A stretch of 64,000 bases of DNA from Pseudorhodoplanes sinuspersici (GCF_002119765.1 NZ_CP021112.1:5512501-5576500), one strand, 5' to 3'; shown: positions 30,101-38,223, counted from the stretch's first letter. Notes: generated from the sequence alone by a model not told the origin. Numbers and translations: made by a program.

Positions 30101-30639
30101 ACATTGCCATTCATGTAGGCGCAAGCGCAACGCCTCATATGCAGCGGAAGAAATGGCCACTCGCTCGCTGGGCCGCTGTTGTAAAGACGCTGTCGTCTTC
30201 CCATTATGCAGTTTTTGTCGGTGGATCGGGCGAAGAGAAGGACGTCGAAACGACTTTGTCATTGTTGCCAACTGAGGTCAGACGACGCTGCTTCTCATTT
30301 TGCGGAGAGCTGGATCTTACGGCAACGGCGACAGTACTGAAAGGAGCTGATGTTGTTCTGGCGAATGATTCTGGATTGATGCACTTGGCTGCGGCAATGG
30401 ACCGACCTGTGATCGCTGTCTTTGGACCGACCTCTCCCGAAAAAAACGCGCCAGTGGCGCCGACCGCTCCAACACGGGTCGTTCGTGTTAATGTACCCTG
30501 CGGCCCATGCTTTACTGATCGGCAGAAGCTGTTGGCATGCCAAGAGCAAATATGCCTATCATCAGTCACGCCCGACATGGTGATTACAGAGTTTGCGCAC
30601 GTAGTTGGTATGCGGGCCGCTTCTTTCGAGAACGTCTGA
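27187..30639 (+). CDS. Trimodular glycosyltransferase GT2-GT2-GT9
   Basis: A 1150-residue protein. Residues 20-250 hold two accessory beta modules (VLGITGFVLDTGDFG; QLILRGWACFRARPEFPV with FRKDLQKAGLGGG). Residues 300-510 are a first GT2 (VSIIMPCWNRGMIVHFSIET, LIIVDDGSTDDTVDVV, YLDSDNLWTGYYL). Residues 535-790 are a second GT2 (VSIVVPCLENLALTEQCL, VVIVDNGSGN, FLNNDTLVTSRW, NGGEDVDLCLRM). Residues 815-1140 are a GT9 heptosyltransferase-like domain (RILVVKPSGIGNMLLFVPAM, AIHVGASATPHMQRKKWPL, VLANDSGLMHLAAAMDRPV). One chain thus combines two GT-A and one GT-B fold. It is followed 24 bases later by a methyltransferase. Confidence 0.9.
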   Translation: MMHLPTILINPTEKPKRKPKLSAEAVAADETVECHVRLGLIQFALPGIASPLPVLGITGFVLDTGDFGRSVECSLLIDNKPVRDFIANRPNAEGGVAPDLGLGRHAFSLPIPFAFLDGADHNAAVVLKETGRCITTAPIPFCSPMYKTSGHINGIKQLILRGWACFRARPEFPVELTITINGKYKFNVKADQFRKDLQKAGLGGGCCSFSFAIPPSSLRADTENTVTVTYFHSGKIVPDGNIVFVATRAEIEKARASWPKPDLIATERATPIARIYSLFDDERAFAFFREFLSPGTSPADQPKVSIIMPCWNRGMIVHFSIETVLQQSYQNWELIIVDDGSTDDTVDVVKPYLKDKRISLVRVPHGGVSAARNAGLEHSTGEFVAYLDSDNLWTGYYLDLMVRFMQQRHASCAYSGLKVRGDDGVNFRGIDFDWPALLQANYIDLNVFMHRRSLYEELGGFDAGLRRMVDWDLILRYTKHAGAIYAPFIGAEYDNYSRTDRITVSQAGAYAFRVIQKQLIDWREQHDQARIRGRVSIVVPCLENLALTEQCLQSIFANTNGDFEVVIVDNGSGNVVKERLASISRDHPNVRLVSLASNLNFAIGCNVGAAISSGEYLVFLNNDTLVTSRWLEQLLLALKSNEVRGAQPLLLYHDATVQCAGHFFNKYNCLPYHLFQNFPWDHPAVNSPRRVHSVTGACIAVRAAEFISLQGFDPLFVNGGEDVDLCLRMTERFGGHFVVAPESKVYHLESKTHGRGRYIDDNRRLLVQRWARKAPVDDEAVLRSVGFVIGSYSVDREPAVAVSLFKANPLAREYLISKARRILVVKPSGIGNMLLFVPAMSALRSIFPDAKFTVACYAAEAPAIRHLADAVITLKKNPEDGATHLPELEGQIAIGEFDLAVYPPFTNVSRPTPSMKRAIRWHVVHPFWDFASRHELEHNMDIPRMLGYTGPAPTVELPTADVPNLDQVPRPYIAIHVGASATPHMQRKKWPLARWAAVVKTLSSSHYAVFVGGSGEEKDVETTLSLLPTEVRRRCFSFCGELDLTATATVLKGADVVLANDSGLMHLAAAMDRPVIAVFGPTSPEKNAPVAPTAPTRVVRVNVPCGPCFTDRQKLLACQEQICLSSVTPDMVITEFAHVVGMRAASFENV

Positions 30640-30663
30640 TCATCTTTTGAGTCGAGTATTGTT

Positions 30664-31479
30664 ATGAATCTCACCTGCAATATATGTGGCGGATCGGAGT
30701 TCACTTTCCAAGGATCTCGGCAAGGCGTTCGATGCGCATCTTGCGATTCTCTTGAGCGCACGCGCGCAATGAAGTTAGTTCTTGATGATCTCGGCTTACC
30801 GCGACCCGGGCAAAAGGTGCTGCATATCGCGCCAGAAAGGGGTCTGGGACCTTACGTGAAAAAGGTGGCTGGAGATGGCTATGAAGCGGTCGATCTTGTG
30901 CCGAAAAATTTTGGTTGGGTTACGACGCGAAAGTTCGATTTGACAACGGACGCTGCCTTATTGCCCTCAGAATCCTACGACCTCATCATCCATAGTCATG
31001 TGATGGAGCATATTCCTTGCAACATCACCGCAGTTTTGTACCATCTTCACCGAGCGCTCAAGCCTACAGGATACCATATCTGCTGTATTCCTATCGTCAG
31101 TGGATCATACGAAACCGATTTTCGCGCGATGGATAAGAATGAGGCGACAAGGCGATTCGGCCAGTTTGATCACGTTAGGCGCTTTGGTGTCGACGATTTG
31201 CATTTGACCTTAGGAATGATTTTTAAATTACCCGAAAGGTATGATTTGGAAGCGAGGTTCGGAGCATCTGTGCTTGATGCGCACAATATTCCGAAGCCGG
31301 CGCGGAAAGGATGGTCCATGCACTCGATTATGGCTCTCAAAAAGGACGATTTGCTATTGGTGGCAGCCCCGCTACCCAAACAGTATCATCGAGCGAACTG
31401 GTTCAAAAAGCTCGTCGAGAACTTTCGTCCTCGCCATCTGGGCACAGCGATTATTCAGCGCATCGGCGGGGCGGGATGA
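30664..31479 (+). CDS. Methyltransferase with N-terminal zinc ribbon
   Basis: A 271-residue protein. The first 30 residues hold CNIC and CASC pairs likely to bind zinc. The methyltransferase core is degenerate in motif I (VLHIAPERGLGPYV) with YEAVDLVPKNFG after it, then YDLIIHSHVMEHIPCNITAV and ALKPTGYHICCIPI. The HSHVMEHIP segment is typical of Methyltransf_11-like enzymes in glycan loci. It probably shares a transcript with the trimodular transferase upstream and ends head-on against the lyase-like gene with no spacer. Confidence 0.8.
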   Translation: MNLTCNICGGSEFTFQGSRQGVRCASCDSLERTRAMKLVLDDLGLPRPGQKVLHIAPERGLGPYVKKVAGDGYEAVDLVPKNFGWVTTRKFDLTTDAALLPSESYDLIIHSHVMEHIPCNITAVLYHLHRALKPTGYHICCIPIVSGSYETDFRAMDKNEATRRFGQFDHVRRFGVDDLHLTLGMIFKLPERYDLEARFGASVLDAHNIPKPARKGWSMHSIMALKKDDLLLVAAPLPKQYHRANWFKKLVENFRPRHLGTAIIQRIGGAG

Positions 31480-32700
31480 TCACTCATATAAGGCTGCAAT
31501 GATCGGAACCGGAGCATACTCGCCGGCAGGTCGATCGCACTTGGTCGCATAAATTTGATCTATGAGCGGTTTCACCTGCGGATCCGATCGGAATTGCCTT
31601 TTCATTGGAATGAGCCAGTTCCAGTATATGGGCTCAATTCTGGCGTTCAAATAAAACTGCTGACTCAGTGTTGTCGGCTTGACGACGTCCGGTGCTGTCA
31701 ACTTGCAGTGCGATTGGGCCAAGAACTGGCCATAGTAGATAAACGCGTCCTTTAATTTCTCGCCATTCGGTCCGACGACAGAATACGGATGCCTTCCGTA
31801 GTGCGAAGATATTTCTGCCAGCAGTCCGAACATGAGAAGTTGAACAAATGAATAATGGAGCCCCTTGCCTTCACGCATCCTGTAACGGTCGTAAATCTCG
31901 CCACGCGTTGGAAGTCGTCCATTGGCATCAATGCTGATCCCGTCCACCTCACCGCCGCTATAGATTGCTTGACCAATTAGCGATACAAAATTGGCGCTGT
32001 TTTTGGGTGAATCGTACGCCCACTCCATCATGCGATCATCATCGAGTACGGCTCCCAAGGTAAAAATCGCGAGATTGTGCATGGAGAGATGGTTGTTAGC
32101 AATTTGGCCACCGAAATAGTTCGATGCAACCCATCTCTGTCTCCCCTCGAACACCGCAGACGATATTCTTCGAAGCCAACCACGAATTCTTTTGTCCTCC
32201 TCCGCCGAAAGGGTCTTGTTGCAATGCAGAATGTTGTAGCTGAAGGCCGCACCTAACCCGATCCAGCCAATATACAATCCCAAGCCCGCGTAGTTTGCCC
32301 GTTCAGCCCCGTGGGGAACGTCAACTGCGGCGAACTGGTCATTCGTAACGGTGTCCGCCCAGTTGAGCAGAATGTTGCGAGCTTTTGCGCTCGCTTCACC
32401 AGAGTTATTTGAGAGGACAGAATACACACTCAAATACATGGCGTTGATGATGTCCCCGCGCGCAGAATTGAGATACTCCGCTGAGGCGCTGCCGAAATAC
32501 GGTGAAGTAATGTGGCTCTTTAAAGCCGCAGCCGCTCTGCTTTCGATTCTGGCTAAGCCGTTCGAGCGAGCTTCCGGTGTCCCACGAATGGGCAAAAATA
32601 GATCATGTTCGCATTGGCGTTCAATTGCCTTAGCCGAACCGATCAGAAGCGGGCATGCAAGTGTAACCGCAAGCATCCAAGCCAATTTATCAAGAGGCAT
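31480..32700 (-). CDS. Alginate-lyase-like (PL5 superfamily) periplasmic protein
   Basis: A 406-residue protein with a Sec signal peptide (LAWMLAVTLACPLLIGSAKA). The body is an alpha/alpha-barrel-type sequence with marks of the alginate lyase family: SNYFGGQIANNHLSMHNLAI (NNH motif), GGEVDGISIDANGRL and MREGKGLHYSFVQLLMF (Arg/Tyr region). Enzymes of this family cleave uronate polymers by beta-elimination; in biosynthetic loci they trim or clear polymer in the periplasm. The actual substrate is unknown and need not be alginate. The codon after the NNH pair differs from the classical NNHSYW. Confidence 0.78.
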   Translation of the reverse strand: MPLDKLAWMLAVTLACPLLIGSAKAIERQCEHDLFLPIRGTPEARSNGLARIESRAAAALKSHITSPYFGSASAEYLNSARGDIINAMYLSVYSVLSNNSGEASAKARNILLNWADTVTNDQFAAVDVPHGAERANYAGLGLYIGWIGLGAAFSYNILHCNKTLSAEEDKRIRGWLRRISSAVFEGRQRWVASNYFGGQIANNHLSMHNLAIFTLGAVLDDDRMMEWAYDSPKNSANFVSLIGQAIYSGGEVDGISIDANGRLPTRGEIYDRYRMREGKGLHYSFVQLLMFGLLAEISSHYGRHPYSVVGPNGEKLKDAFIYYGQFLAQSHCKLTAPDVVKPTTLSQQFYLNARIEPIYWNWLIPMKRQFRSDPQVKPLIDQIYATKCDRPAGEYAPVPIIAALYE

Positions 32701-32727
32701 ATCGACCTCCTTATTGAATCAGTTGAA

Positions 32728-33657
32728 TTACACCCTTGCTAAAAAGGCGGCATAATGATTTTCGCCCAATTGAGAGAGCAGTTCATCCACCGCAAGACAC
32801 ATAGCTAGCTCCGCAGATTCTTGCGTGCTCTCAAAGTTCCAGATGATGTCAGAGAGAGCTAAATGATAGATATATCCGCCTAGCCACCAAAGGGTTCCGC
32901 TGGGAAATTCGGTTAAAAGCGCCCCAATAATATTATCGCTGTCTGCGGATTCAGACGGATCGATTTTAGCGATCAAATCCGGATCAGGGCGCCGACAAGT
33001 GCGCAAGAGCTTTGATGGGTCATGCGCATGGCGAACGAAATCTTCAGGCAGAATGGACCGGATGTGCGTAGCCCAAGTCATCCCGCGGTCGCTCCATTGA
33101 AAGCGATTCGGTCCAACATAGTCATTGACCACCAGTACACCACCTGGATTGAGGATCTCCTTCGACCACCGGACAGCTGCACGGGTATCCATCATGTGAT
33201 GGAGAGAATTGTCCCAATAAACGAGATCATAAGTGGACCTTACAATCGAGAATGCGTCTCCATTTACAAAATTGGCGTGGTCTCCCAACCCGGCCATTGC
33301 AAAAAGCTGCCGTCCGGCATTGATCCGAGCATCCGACAACTCAAAGAGATCGAAAGATTCAACAATCCCATCTCGAATCATGGCTAGCTCTTTTTTGGCG
33401 CCTCCGCATCCGACGGAAATTCCACGCTTCAATGGGCGCCCACCGAGCAACTTGGCGGTGCGACGTCGCAAGCCGGCGGCAAATCCATCGATCGGATCTC
33501 CGCATACAAGCCTATTCTGATGTCGGACAATCTGCTTGTTTGCCCACCACTTTGAAGTTCGTCCAGCGGGTTGAACCGTTACTTTATCCCAATACTTGGC
33601 TATAGTTTCGGCGTGTTCCGCAATATTTGACATGAAACTAATACCGGTGGGTTTCAA
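32728..33657 (-). CDS. Class I SAM-dependent methyltransferase
   Basis: A 309-residue protein; the ATG at 33633 (MSNIAEHAETIAKYW) is an alternative start. Motif I reads GISVGCGGAKKELAMI, followed by SFDLFELSDARI. The core continues with YDLVYWDNSLHHMMDTRAAV and EILNPGGVLVVNDYVGPNRF. The C-terminal 100 residues are unassigned. It precedes the lyase-like gene on the same strand by 27 bases, so they may be co-transcribed. Confidence 0.82.
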   Translation of the reverse strand: MKPTGISFMSNIAEHAETIAKYWDKVTVQPAGRTSKWWANKQIVRHQNRLVCGDPIDGFAAGLRRRTAKLLGGRPLKRGISVGCGGAKKELAMIRDGIVESFDLFELSDARINAGRQLFAMAGLGDHANFVNGDAFSIVRSTYDLVYWDNSLHHMMDTRAAVRWSKEILNPGGVLVVNDYVGPNRFQWSDRGMTWATHIRSILPEDFVRHAHDPSKLLRTCRRPDPDLIAKIDPSESADSDNIIGALLTEFPSGTLWWLGGYIYHLALSDIIWNFESTQESAELAMCLAVDELLSQLGENHYAAFLARV

Positions 33658-33857
33658 TTTCCTCGACGTGCACCAAACTAGGATTTATCCTTCGAGCTCG
33701 CAAGACATTCGGCGGCGACATGGTCAATTGCGCCGGTTCGAAAAGCTCCCAGATCGGAATTTCTCGGCAGGTACTTGCCCTTGCCGTAATACTGTCGCCG
33801 TGTGAACGATCGTGAATACCGCGTAGACTTAAGAAGAGCACGTTACCGATCTGAAAA

Positions 33858-34703
33858 ATGATAAACCTAGAATGGCTCACTATGCAGTTGTCCACGCCAG
33901 ACGCAATGCAGCCGCGCATGTCGAGCGCAGAGCAGGCGCTCTATGAAGACGTCTTAAATGAGAGCCCCCCACGTTGTCGAATATGTCGCCGGGATTACCA
34001 CGATTGCGCTCCAATGGGTGATAAAATGGTTGGTCGAGCGTTTGCCGTCAATCGGTTGCTGCAGCAGTTTGAAAACGCCAGTTATTTAGAAATAGGCGTT
34101 GCAAAGGGGAAGACTTTCCATGAAATCAGTGCTTACAGAAAGACTGCAGTAGATCCCAAGTTCCAGTTTGATGTAACTGAAGCTCGTCGAGCCAATCCGC
34201 ACTCCTCATATCACCAAGTCGCAAGCGATGATTTTTTTGGCTCCATTGCTGATCACCGTCAACTATTCGATGTAATCAATATCGATGGGCTGCATACTGC
34301 TGAACAAACGTTGCGCGACCTGCTGAATGCGATGTCGCATTTGGCCCCAAAGGGAATTATAATTATCGACGATACGCGTCCGAGCTCACACTTGGCATCG
34401 ATTGCGGACTTTTCGGTACGGCAACAAGTGGCCAGCTATTTGAAGTCCAATGACCACGCTTGGATGGGCGACGTATTTCGCGTCGTCTATTTCCTGGAAT
34501 CTATGTGCCAGCAATTCTCCTTTCGAACGATTCAGGAAAATCACGGCCAAACCGTTGTATGGCGCAAACGCCGCCCAAAAGTGCGTTCAAGAACTCTCTC
34601 TTATATCGGAGGCAGAACATTTGAGGATCTAGTTACAGAACTTGACGTTTTGCGTTTAGCGCCCTTCGAAGAAATTCTTTCTGAACTAAGCGACCGCCGC
34701 TAG
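33858..34703 (+). CDS. Class I methyltransferase of the MTase_24/FkbM-like type
   Basis: A 281-residue protein. A CRICRRDYHDC cluster in the first 50 residues may bind metal. The core has YLEIGVAKGKTFHEI, TAVDPKFQFDV and the characteristic FDVINIDGLHTAEQTLRDLL with GIIIIDDTRPSSH, the DGxHxxxxxxxD pattern of the MTase_24 family. An alternative start is the ATG at 33882. The C-terminal tail is unassigned. Confidence 0.8.
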   Translation: MINLEWLTMQLSTPDAMQPRMSSAEQALYEDVLNESPPRCRICRRDYHDCAPMGDKMVGRAFAVNRLLQQFENASYLEIGVAKGKTFHEISAYRKTAVDPKFQFDVTEARRANPHSSYHQVASDDFFGSIADHRQLFDVINIDGLHTAEQTLRDLLNAMSHLAPKGIIIIDDTRPSSHLASIADFSVRQQVASYLKSNDHAWMGDVFRVVYFLESMCQQFSFRTIQENHGQTVVWRKRRPKVRSRTLSYIGGRTFEDLVTELDVLRLAPFEEILSELSDRR

Positions 34704-34906
34704 TCGCCCCGAGTTGTCCCAATGCCCCATCGTTCGAAAGCCATCTTTCGGCTGCAGAGGTTGATCTTGAGGCGCTCGCCGCACTCCGCGAGGTCGCTCT
34801 TTTTCAACTGCATTATTGGCGTGAGCGCGGTAGTGCGGGTCCTAATCTAGCTGTCTGGCTGGACCTCCTATAAGATTCTGCAGGATCTTAATGGGGAAGT
34901 CTGAGT
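34704..34906 (+). other. Intergenic region with an open tail-like reading frame
   Basis: About 200 bases. One plus frame is open from the upstream stop and reads ESHLSAAEVDLEALAALREV, ending about 30 codons later near 34873. It has no start of its own and may be the C-terminal remnant of a displaced gene. Confidence 0.3.
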
Positions 34907-35671
34907 ATGGCTGTAAAGTTGAAGAAAATGCGGGCGTGGACGGCTGAAGAAAAGGCCGCGATATCGAAGGGAATTGAGGAATTGCGCCCGTGGGGTTATG
35001 GCGTCGATTTTGGCGAGGGAATCAGTACCCGTCAGGGTCATGAGGCCTTTGCGTCGTTTGACCGTGTATTGTCATTTGTGCCTGAGAACTTGCAGGGCGC
35101 GTCTGTTCTGGATCTTCCGTGTAACAATGCTCAGCTCTCTATGGCGCTGAAGGACCGTGGCGCCGGCCCAACCCTGGCGGTTGACTATAGCGATCTGGTC
35201 ATCCGGCAGGCCAAATTCATCGCAGAGACTTGTGGCTATCAAATCGACACCCAAGTCGCTTCCATTTACGACTTCGACCCAAAGGCACCGCAATTCGAGT
35301 ATGTGTTCTGCCTCGGGTTAATCTATCATCTGCCCGACCTTGTCGGCGCCTTTGAACGCCTGCAGAAGTGGACGCGTGGCGTGTGCTTTGTCGAAACTGA
35401 GGTTTTGAGGCTCGACGGCAACGATCCCAAGTCGGCGTTCTTTATTCCGGGTCTCTATAACGCGGATCCGACAAACTGGTGGATCCCTGGTATTGAGGCC
35501 GTCATCAACATCGCGAAACGGGCGCGCTTCAAGTCTGTCGAAGTCTTGTTCTACCAAGAGAAGCCAAGATCGGTAACACGAGAGGGTTACCCCCTACAAG
35601 CGAGAGCGATTTTTCGGTGTATCAATGATGTCGCGGCGCTAACGCACCCGTCACGAGTTATTCGCGCCTAG
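34907..35671 (+). CDS. CmoB-like / DUF1698-type methyltransferase
   Basis: A 254-residue protein. The preceding GGGGAAG gives a reasonable RBS. The core reads VLDLPCNNAQLSMALKDRGA, TLAVDYSDLVIRQAKFI, YVFCLGLIYHLPDLVGAFER and FVETEVL. YHLPDxxxAxxRL is typical of the mo5U34/CmoB-like group that is also used for sugar and lipid methylation in O-antigen loci. Given the context, a polysaccharide acceptor is more likely than tRNA. Confidence 0.82.
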   Translation: MAVKLKKMRAWTAEEKAAISKGIEELRPWGYGVDFGEGISTRQGHEAFASFDRVLSFVPENLQGASVLDLPCNNAQLSMALKDRGAGPTLAVDYSDLVIRQAKFIAETCGYQIDTQVASIYDFDPKAPQFEYVFCLGLIYHLPDLVGAFERLQKWTRGVCFVETEVLRLDGNDPKSAFFIPGLYNADPTNWWIPGIEAVINIAKRARFKSVEVLFYQEKPRSVTREGYPLQARAIFRCINDVAALTHPSRVIRA

Positions 35672-35689
35672 TTCTGGCAGCTGGTGGTG

Positions 35690-35880
35690 GTGGGTCTCAC
35701 ACGACAGGCAATGGTGGTGATGGCGGCACCGGTCAAATTCCTGGCGGCGGCGGTGGAGCGACACAAACCGGAACGAGAGCGGGTAATGGAGGCAACGGCG
35801 GTCACAGCGAAGTGATTGTCATCACTTATCTAAAGCAGTGCAAAGTCACCGAACGTCTTAACCGCAATACGATTGCCTAA
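35690..35880 (+). pseudogene. Remnant of a glycine-rich tail-fibre-like protein
   Basis: An open frame without a start reads AGGGGSHTTGNGGDGGTGQI, PGGGGGATQTGTRAGNGGNG and then HSEVIVITYLK before a stop near 35880. Glycine-rich sequence followed by a VxVITY strand is the usual C-terminal end of phage tail-like or surface proteins. Only this end survives, and it overlaps the 3' end of the minus-strand methyltransferase remnant. Confidence 0.45.
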
Positions 35881-36413
35881 AATCGGAATCCTCTTTGAAC
35901 CGGGTTCATCAACGGTGCGCAGAATGCCACCATCCTGTTCGCCGTCAGGATGTGGCTTATGAGCATCGTCTATAAAGATTGCAGACTTCTTGTTGCCGAC
36001 AAGAGGCTCAATAATCTGGTATTCGCCCATTGAGTATCGATAGCTATGGTAGCCGTCGATATAAGCTGCCTCAAGATTTGGGATATTCTGAACCAGTTCG
36101 GGCAGTGCTTCCAAGCTATCGCCCACGATGAACTTCACGTTCGTGAGCCCGAAGTCGGAAACGGTCTTCTGCGCAATCTTCATTTCTGAGGCGCTCACAT
36201 TGATAGTGTAGAGCGTACCTTTAATCGATGAAGCCAAAAAGCAAGCTGACAGTCCCATGAAGGTGCCTATTTCGACCATATTTGTCACGGCATTGGATCA
36301 AGGACCATTGACAAATAAACAAGATCATCAAGCGGCGAACTGCGCCTAGTAATTTGTGCGCGAGTCTCGTCCGGCAATGAGAAATAATACGAAAGAGCGC
36401 TATTGATTGGCAC
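35830..36413 (-). pseudogene. O-methyltransferase-like gene with one frameshift
   Basis: The C-terminal 150 codons read MVEIGTFMGLSACFLASSIK, GTLYTINVSASEMKIAQKTV, AAYIDGYHSYRYSMGEYQII and SAIFIDDAHKPH, a class I fold with the YIDGxHxY and FIDDAH marks. The missing N-terminus is found in another frame from a GTG at 36413: SALSYYFSLPDETRAQITRR, then LDDLVYLSMVLDPMP. The frames join at about 36285, where one base appears to be missing. Repairing it would give about 194 residues. Either a pseudogene or a sequencing error. Confidence 0.7.
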
Positions 36414-36693
36414 TCCGCGATTGACTTGCGGAGGCCATTTCGGACGGCAAAGGCGTCTCGGCCGCGGTCGTCAGCGTGGATTTTGTTTTCCTGCACCAGT
36501 CAATGAACTCGTCAGGTTTGATAGGGATCTGAACAACCTCAACTCCAAGCTGCTGGAATAAGGGCAATCTTTTGTTGGCTTCGATCTGCCAACTATCAAA
36601 AGTTACATCGGATAGATCGAACGAATAAGCGTGCCATGCGGCCCATTCTTCGGCCGACAGCGCGGCAATCGACATCTGCGCCGTTTTGCTCAT
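36400..36693 (-). CDS. Small hypothetical protein (97 aa)
   Basis: Begins MSKTAQMSIAALSAEEWAAW and continues with SFDLSDVTFDSWQIEANKRL, PLFQQLGVEVVQIPIKPDEF and IDWCRK. The frame is open further upstream but that part is non-coding in character. The composition (regular Trp, DVTFDSW) looks like a genuine small soluble protein of rhizobial accessory regions; the family cannot be named. Its 3' end overlaps the presumed start of the frameshifted methyltransferase by about 14 bases. Confidence 0.55.
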   Translation of the reverse strand: MSKTAQMSIAALSAEEWAAWHAYSFDLSDVTFDSWQIEANKRLPLFQQLGVEVVQIPIKPDEFIDWCRKTKSTLTTAAETPLPSEMASASQSRSANQ

Positions 36694-36713
36694 GCGGTAA
36701 ATCTGCCTGAAAT

Positions 36714-36731
36714 ATCCATAGGTGATCAATG
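36714..36731. repeat. 18-base motif, copy 1
   Basis: Reads ATCCATAGGTGATCAATG and recurs with one mismatch at 38911-38928. In this copy it includes the start codon of the signal-peptide ORF at 36729. Confidence 0.45.
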
Positions 36732-36845
36732 GCCCGCTTCCTCGCGGCCACGCTCTTGTGCGTGGCCTCTCCAGCCATGGCTCAAGTGACCCTGTTTCCG
36801 GGGCCCTGGTTTGCCAACAACAATAGTGCAGGAACAAGACCATAG
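36729..36845 (+). pseudogene. Orphan Sec signal peptide (38 aa), truncated gene
   Basis: The 38 codons encode MARFLAATLLCVASPAMAQV, a textbook signal peptide with an AMA cleavage site, followed by TLFPGPWFANNNSAG and a stop. It probably was the start of a secreted or surface protein whose body is lost or frameshifted. The downstream ORF to 37143 is in another frame and may be its tail. Confidence 0.45.
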
Positions 36846-37143
36846 AGTAAAATGGGGCGCTGCCGGCGCCGGCACGGCAGGCGCGCAGATGGCCGCCGTT
36901 GCGAACACTACCAACCCCTCGTTTAAGATGATGGCTGACTTGTTCAACAAGAACGCAACCAACGTTCAAGATCTCTCCACCAATCAAACGGCCGGTGGTT
37001 GGGGCCTGGGTGCCGGAGCGTTTGGCTCTGGCACGGTCGATACTACGGCGGCTTCCGAGATTGTGTTCACGGTCCAGCTTTCGGACGGCGCGGACAATGC
37101 TTCATTGAGAGCTTATCGCGTTCAGATTTTCTACGGAGACTAA
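36838..37143 (+). pseudogene. C-terminal remnant of a tail- or surface-like beta protein
   Basis: An open frame with WGAAGAGTAGAQMAAVANTT, then NPSFKMMADLFNKNATNVQD, and ending TAASEIVFTVQLSDGADNAS and LRAYRVQIFYGD. The last part (DTTAAxxIxFTxQLxxxxDxxxLxxYxVxxxYG) is the pattern of C-terminal domains of phage-like structural proteins. The true N-terminus is missing or out of frame with the signal peptide at 36729. The last 42 bases overlap the convergent gene at 37102. Confidence 0.4.
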
Positions 37144-38148
37144 TTCTGGATTCCCTAAATTGATTGATGGGTCGCTGCTGAAGTCTATGGACTGTAAATA
37201 TTCCAAGTTGTCGATAGCAAGATGGCCATCCAGTGGAGAGTATAAATGAAACGTTATGGTTTGACCTTTCCCGATGGGCCCAATGCTGTTGTGAAAAGCA
37301 AAGTGGTCTATTCTTCGATATGACAAGAGAAGATCATCTACATCGCGGGTCGTATTATTTGTGACATGCACGGCGCGCCAGAACTGCACATTGCGCCTGA
37401 TTGGCATGCCCGCAACGGGTTTAATCATTGTCCGTGTTTTGAATACAAACAGGGAGGTGTGGCCATGATTCCATGGATTCCCCAGCATGGCCTTTTGCTG
37501 ATTGTATGCTGAATCTGACTTGTATCCCCAGCGGAGGTGGTTCGCGATGTTTCTCTTTGCGGTTGCGCTCTTCTTCTTGAGAATGTTACTCGCGAACTGG
37601 TGCACCTCATTGTCGTGAAAAAGAAGCTCAGAGACTTCCCTAAACCGCAAAAACTCCACCCATTCTGGGGTCCGCATTGTTTTGTAACACCACCCAGTTT
37701 TCTGAACAAAATGGTCCAAGGCAGTTTCTGTTGGCCTTTGGTAGGTGGAAATAGTTCTCCCTTTTAATATACTCTCATCTAGGGACGAACTAACCGAAAA
37801 GATGTCTGGATGTTTTTCCAGTATGTTGATGTGCTCAGAAAGCCAGTCGCCATCTGCCCAGATGTCGCCATCGGATACGATAGTGTAGGGCAGCGACAAT
37901 TCCACGAGTTTTGCATCGAAGAATGCGCCGAAAGCGGCAGTTGCAATGTTCGAAGTAAAGTGAGTAAGGCTCTCAATGTGACCGATCTTCAGCCGTTCTT
38001 CGAGCGCGGGCAGAAGCGAATCTGTCCGAGTGCTATTGTTGTGCAGAATATGGATGTTGATCCGATCTCTGTATCGCTGCAGCTGATCGATAATAGCAAG
38101 GATCTCATCCCTAAAGAACGAGAGTAAAACACAGTTCGCGATTTTCAT
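37102..38148 (-). CDS. Hypothetical protein, possible GT-A glycosyltransferase
   Basis: A 348-residue protein. The start (MKIANCVLLSFFRDEILAII followed by INIHILHNNSTRTDSLLPAL) and the later YTIVSDGDIWADGDWLSEHI suggest a GT-A fold with a DxD-type metal-binding motif. The C-terminal third (residues 240-340) looks like a beta-rich domain (FWRAVHVTNNTTRDVDDLLL, GKGQTITFHLYS). No family is certain. It lies between methyltransferase genes and is low in GC. Confidence 0.6.
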   Translation of the reverse strand: MKIANCVLLSFFRDEILAIIDQLQRYRDRINIHILHNNSTRTDSLLPALEERLKIGHIESLTHFTSNIATAAFGAFFDAKLVELSLPYTIVSDGDIWADGDWLSEHINILEKHPDIFSVSSSLDESILKGRTISTYQRPTETALDHFVQKTGWCYKTMRTPEWVEFLRFREVSELLFHDNEVHQFASNILKKKSATAKRNIANHLRWGYKSDSAYNQQKAMLGNPWNHGHTSLFVFKTRTMIKPVAGMPIRRNVQFWRAVHVTNNTTRDVDDLLLSYRRIDHFAFHNSIGPIGKGQTITFHLYSPLDGHLAIDNLEYLQSIDFSSDPSINLGNPELVSVENLNAISSQ

Positions 38149-38223
38149 CGTGTGTACAGTTCCTGACTTTGCACCATTTTAGTTATACGGTGAATCGGCC
38201 TGCGCAGTTAGTGCTCCCGTGGT

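Noticed and set aside
35697-35815. Glycine-codon repeat considered as a CRISPR-like or DNA repeat array
   Set aside because: The units are irregular GGN-rich codons of a protein remnant without conserved repeat-spacer spacing. No CRISPR array was found in the window.
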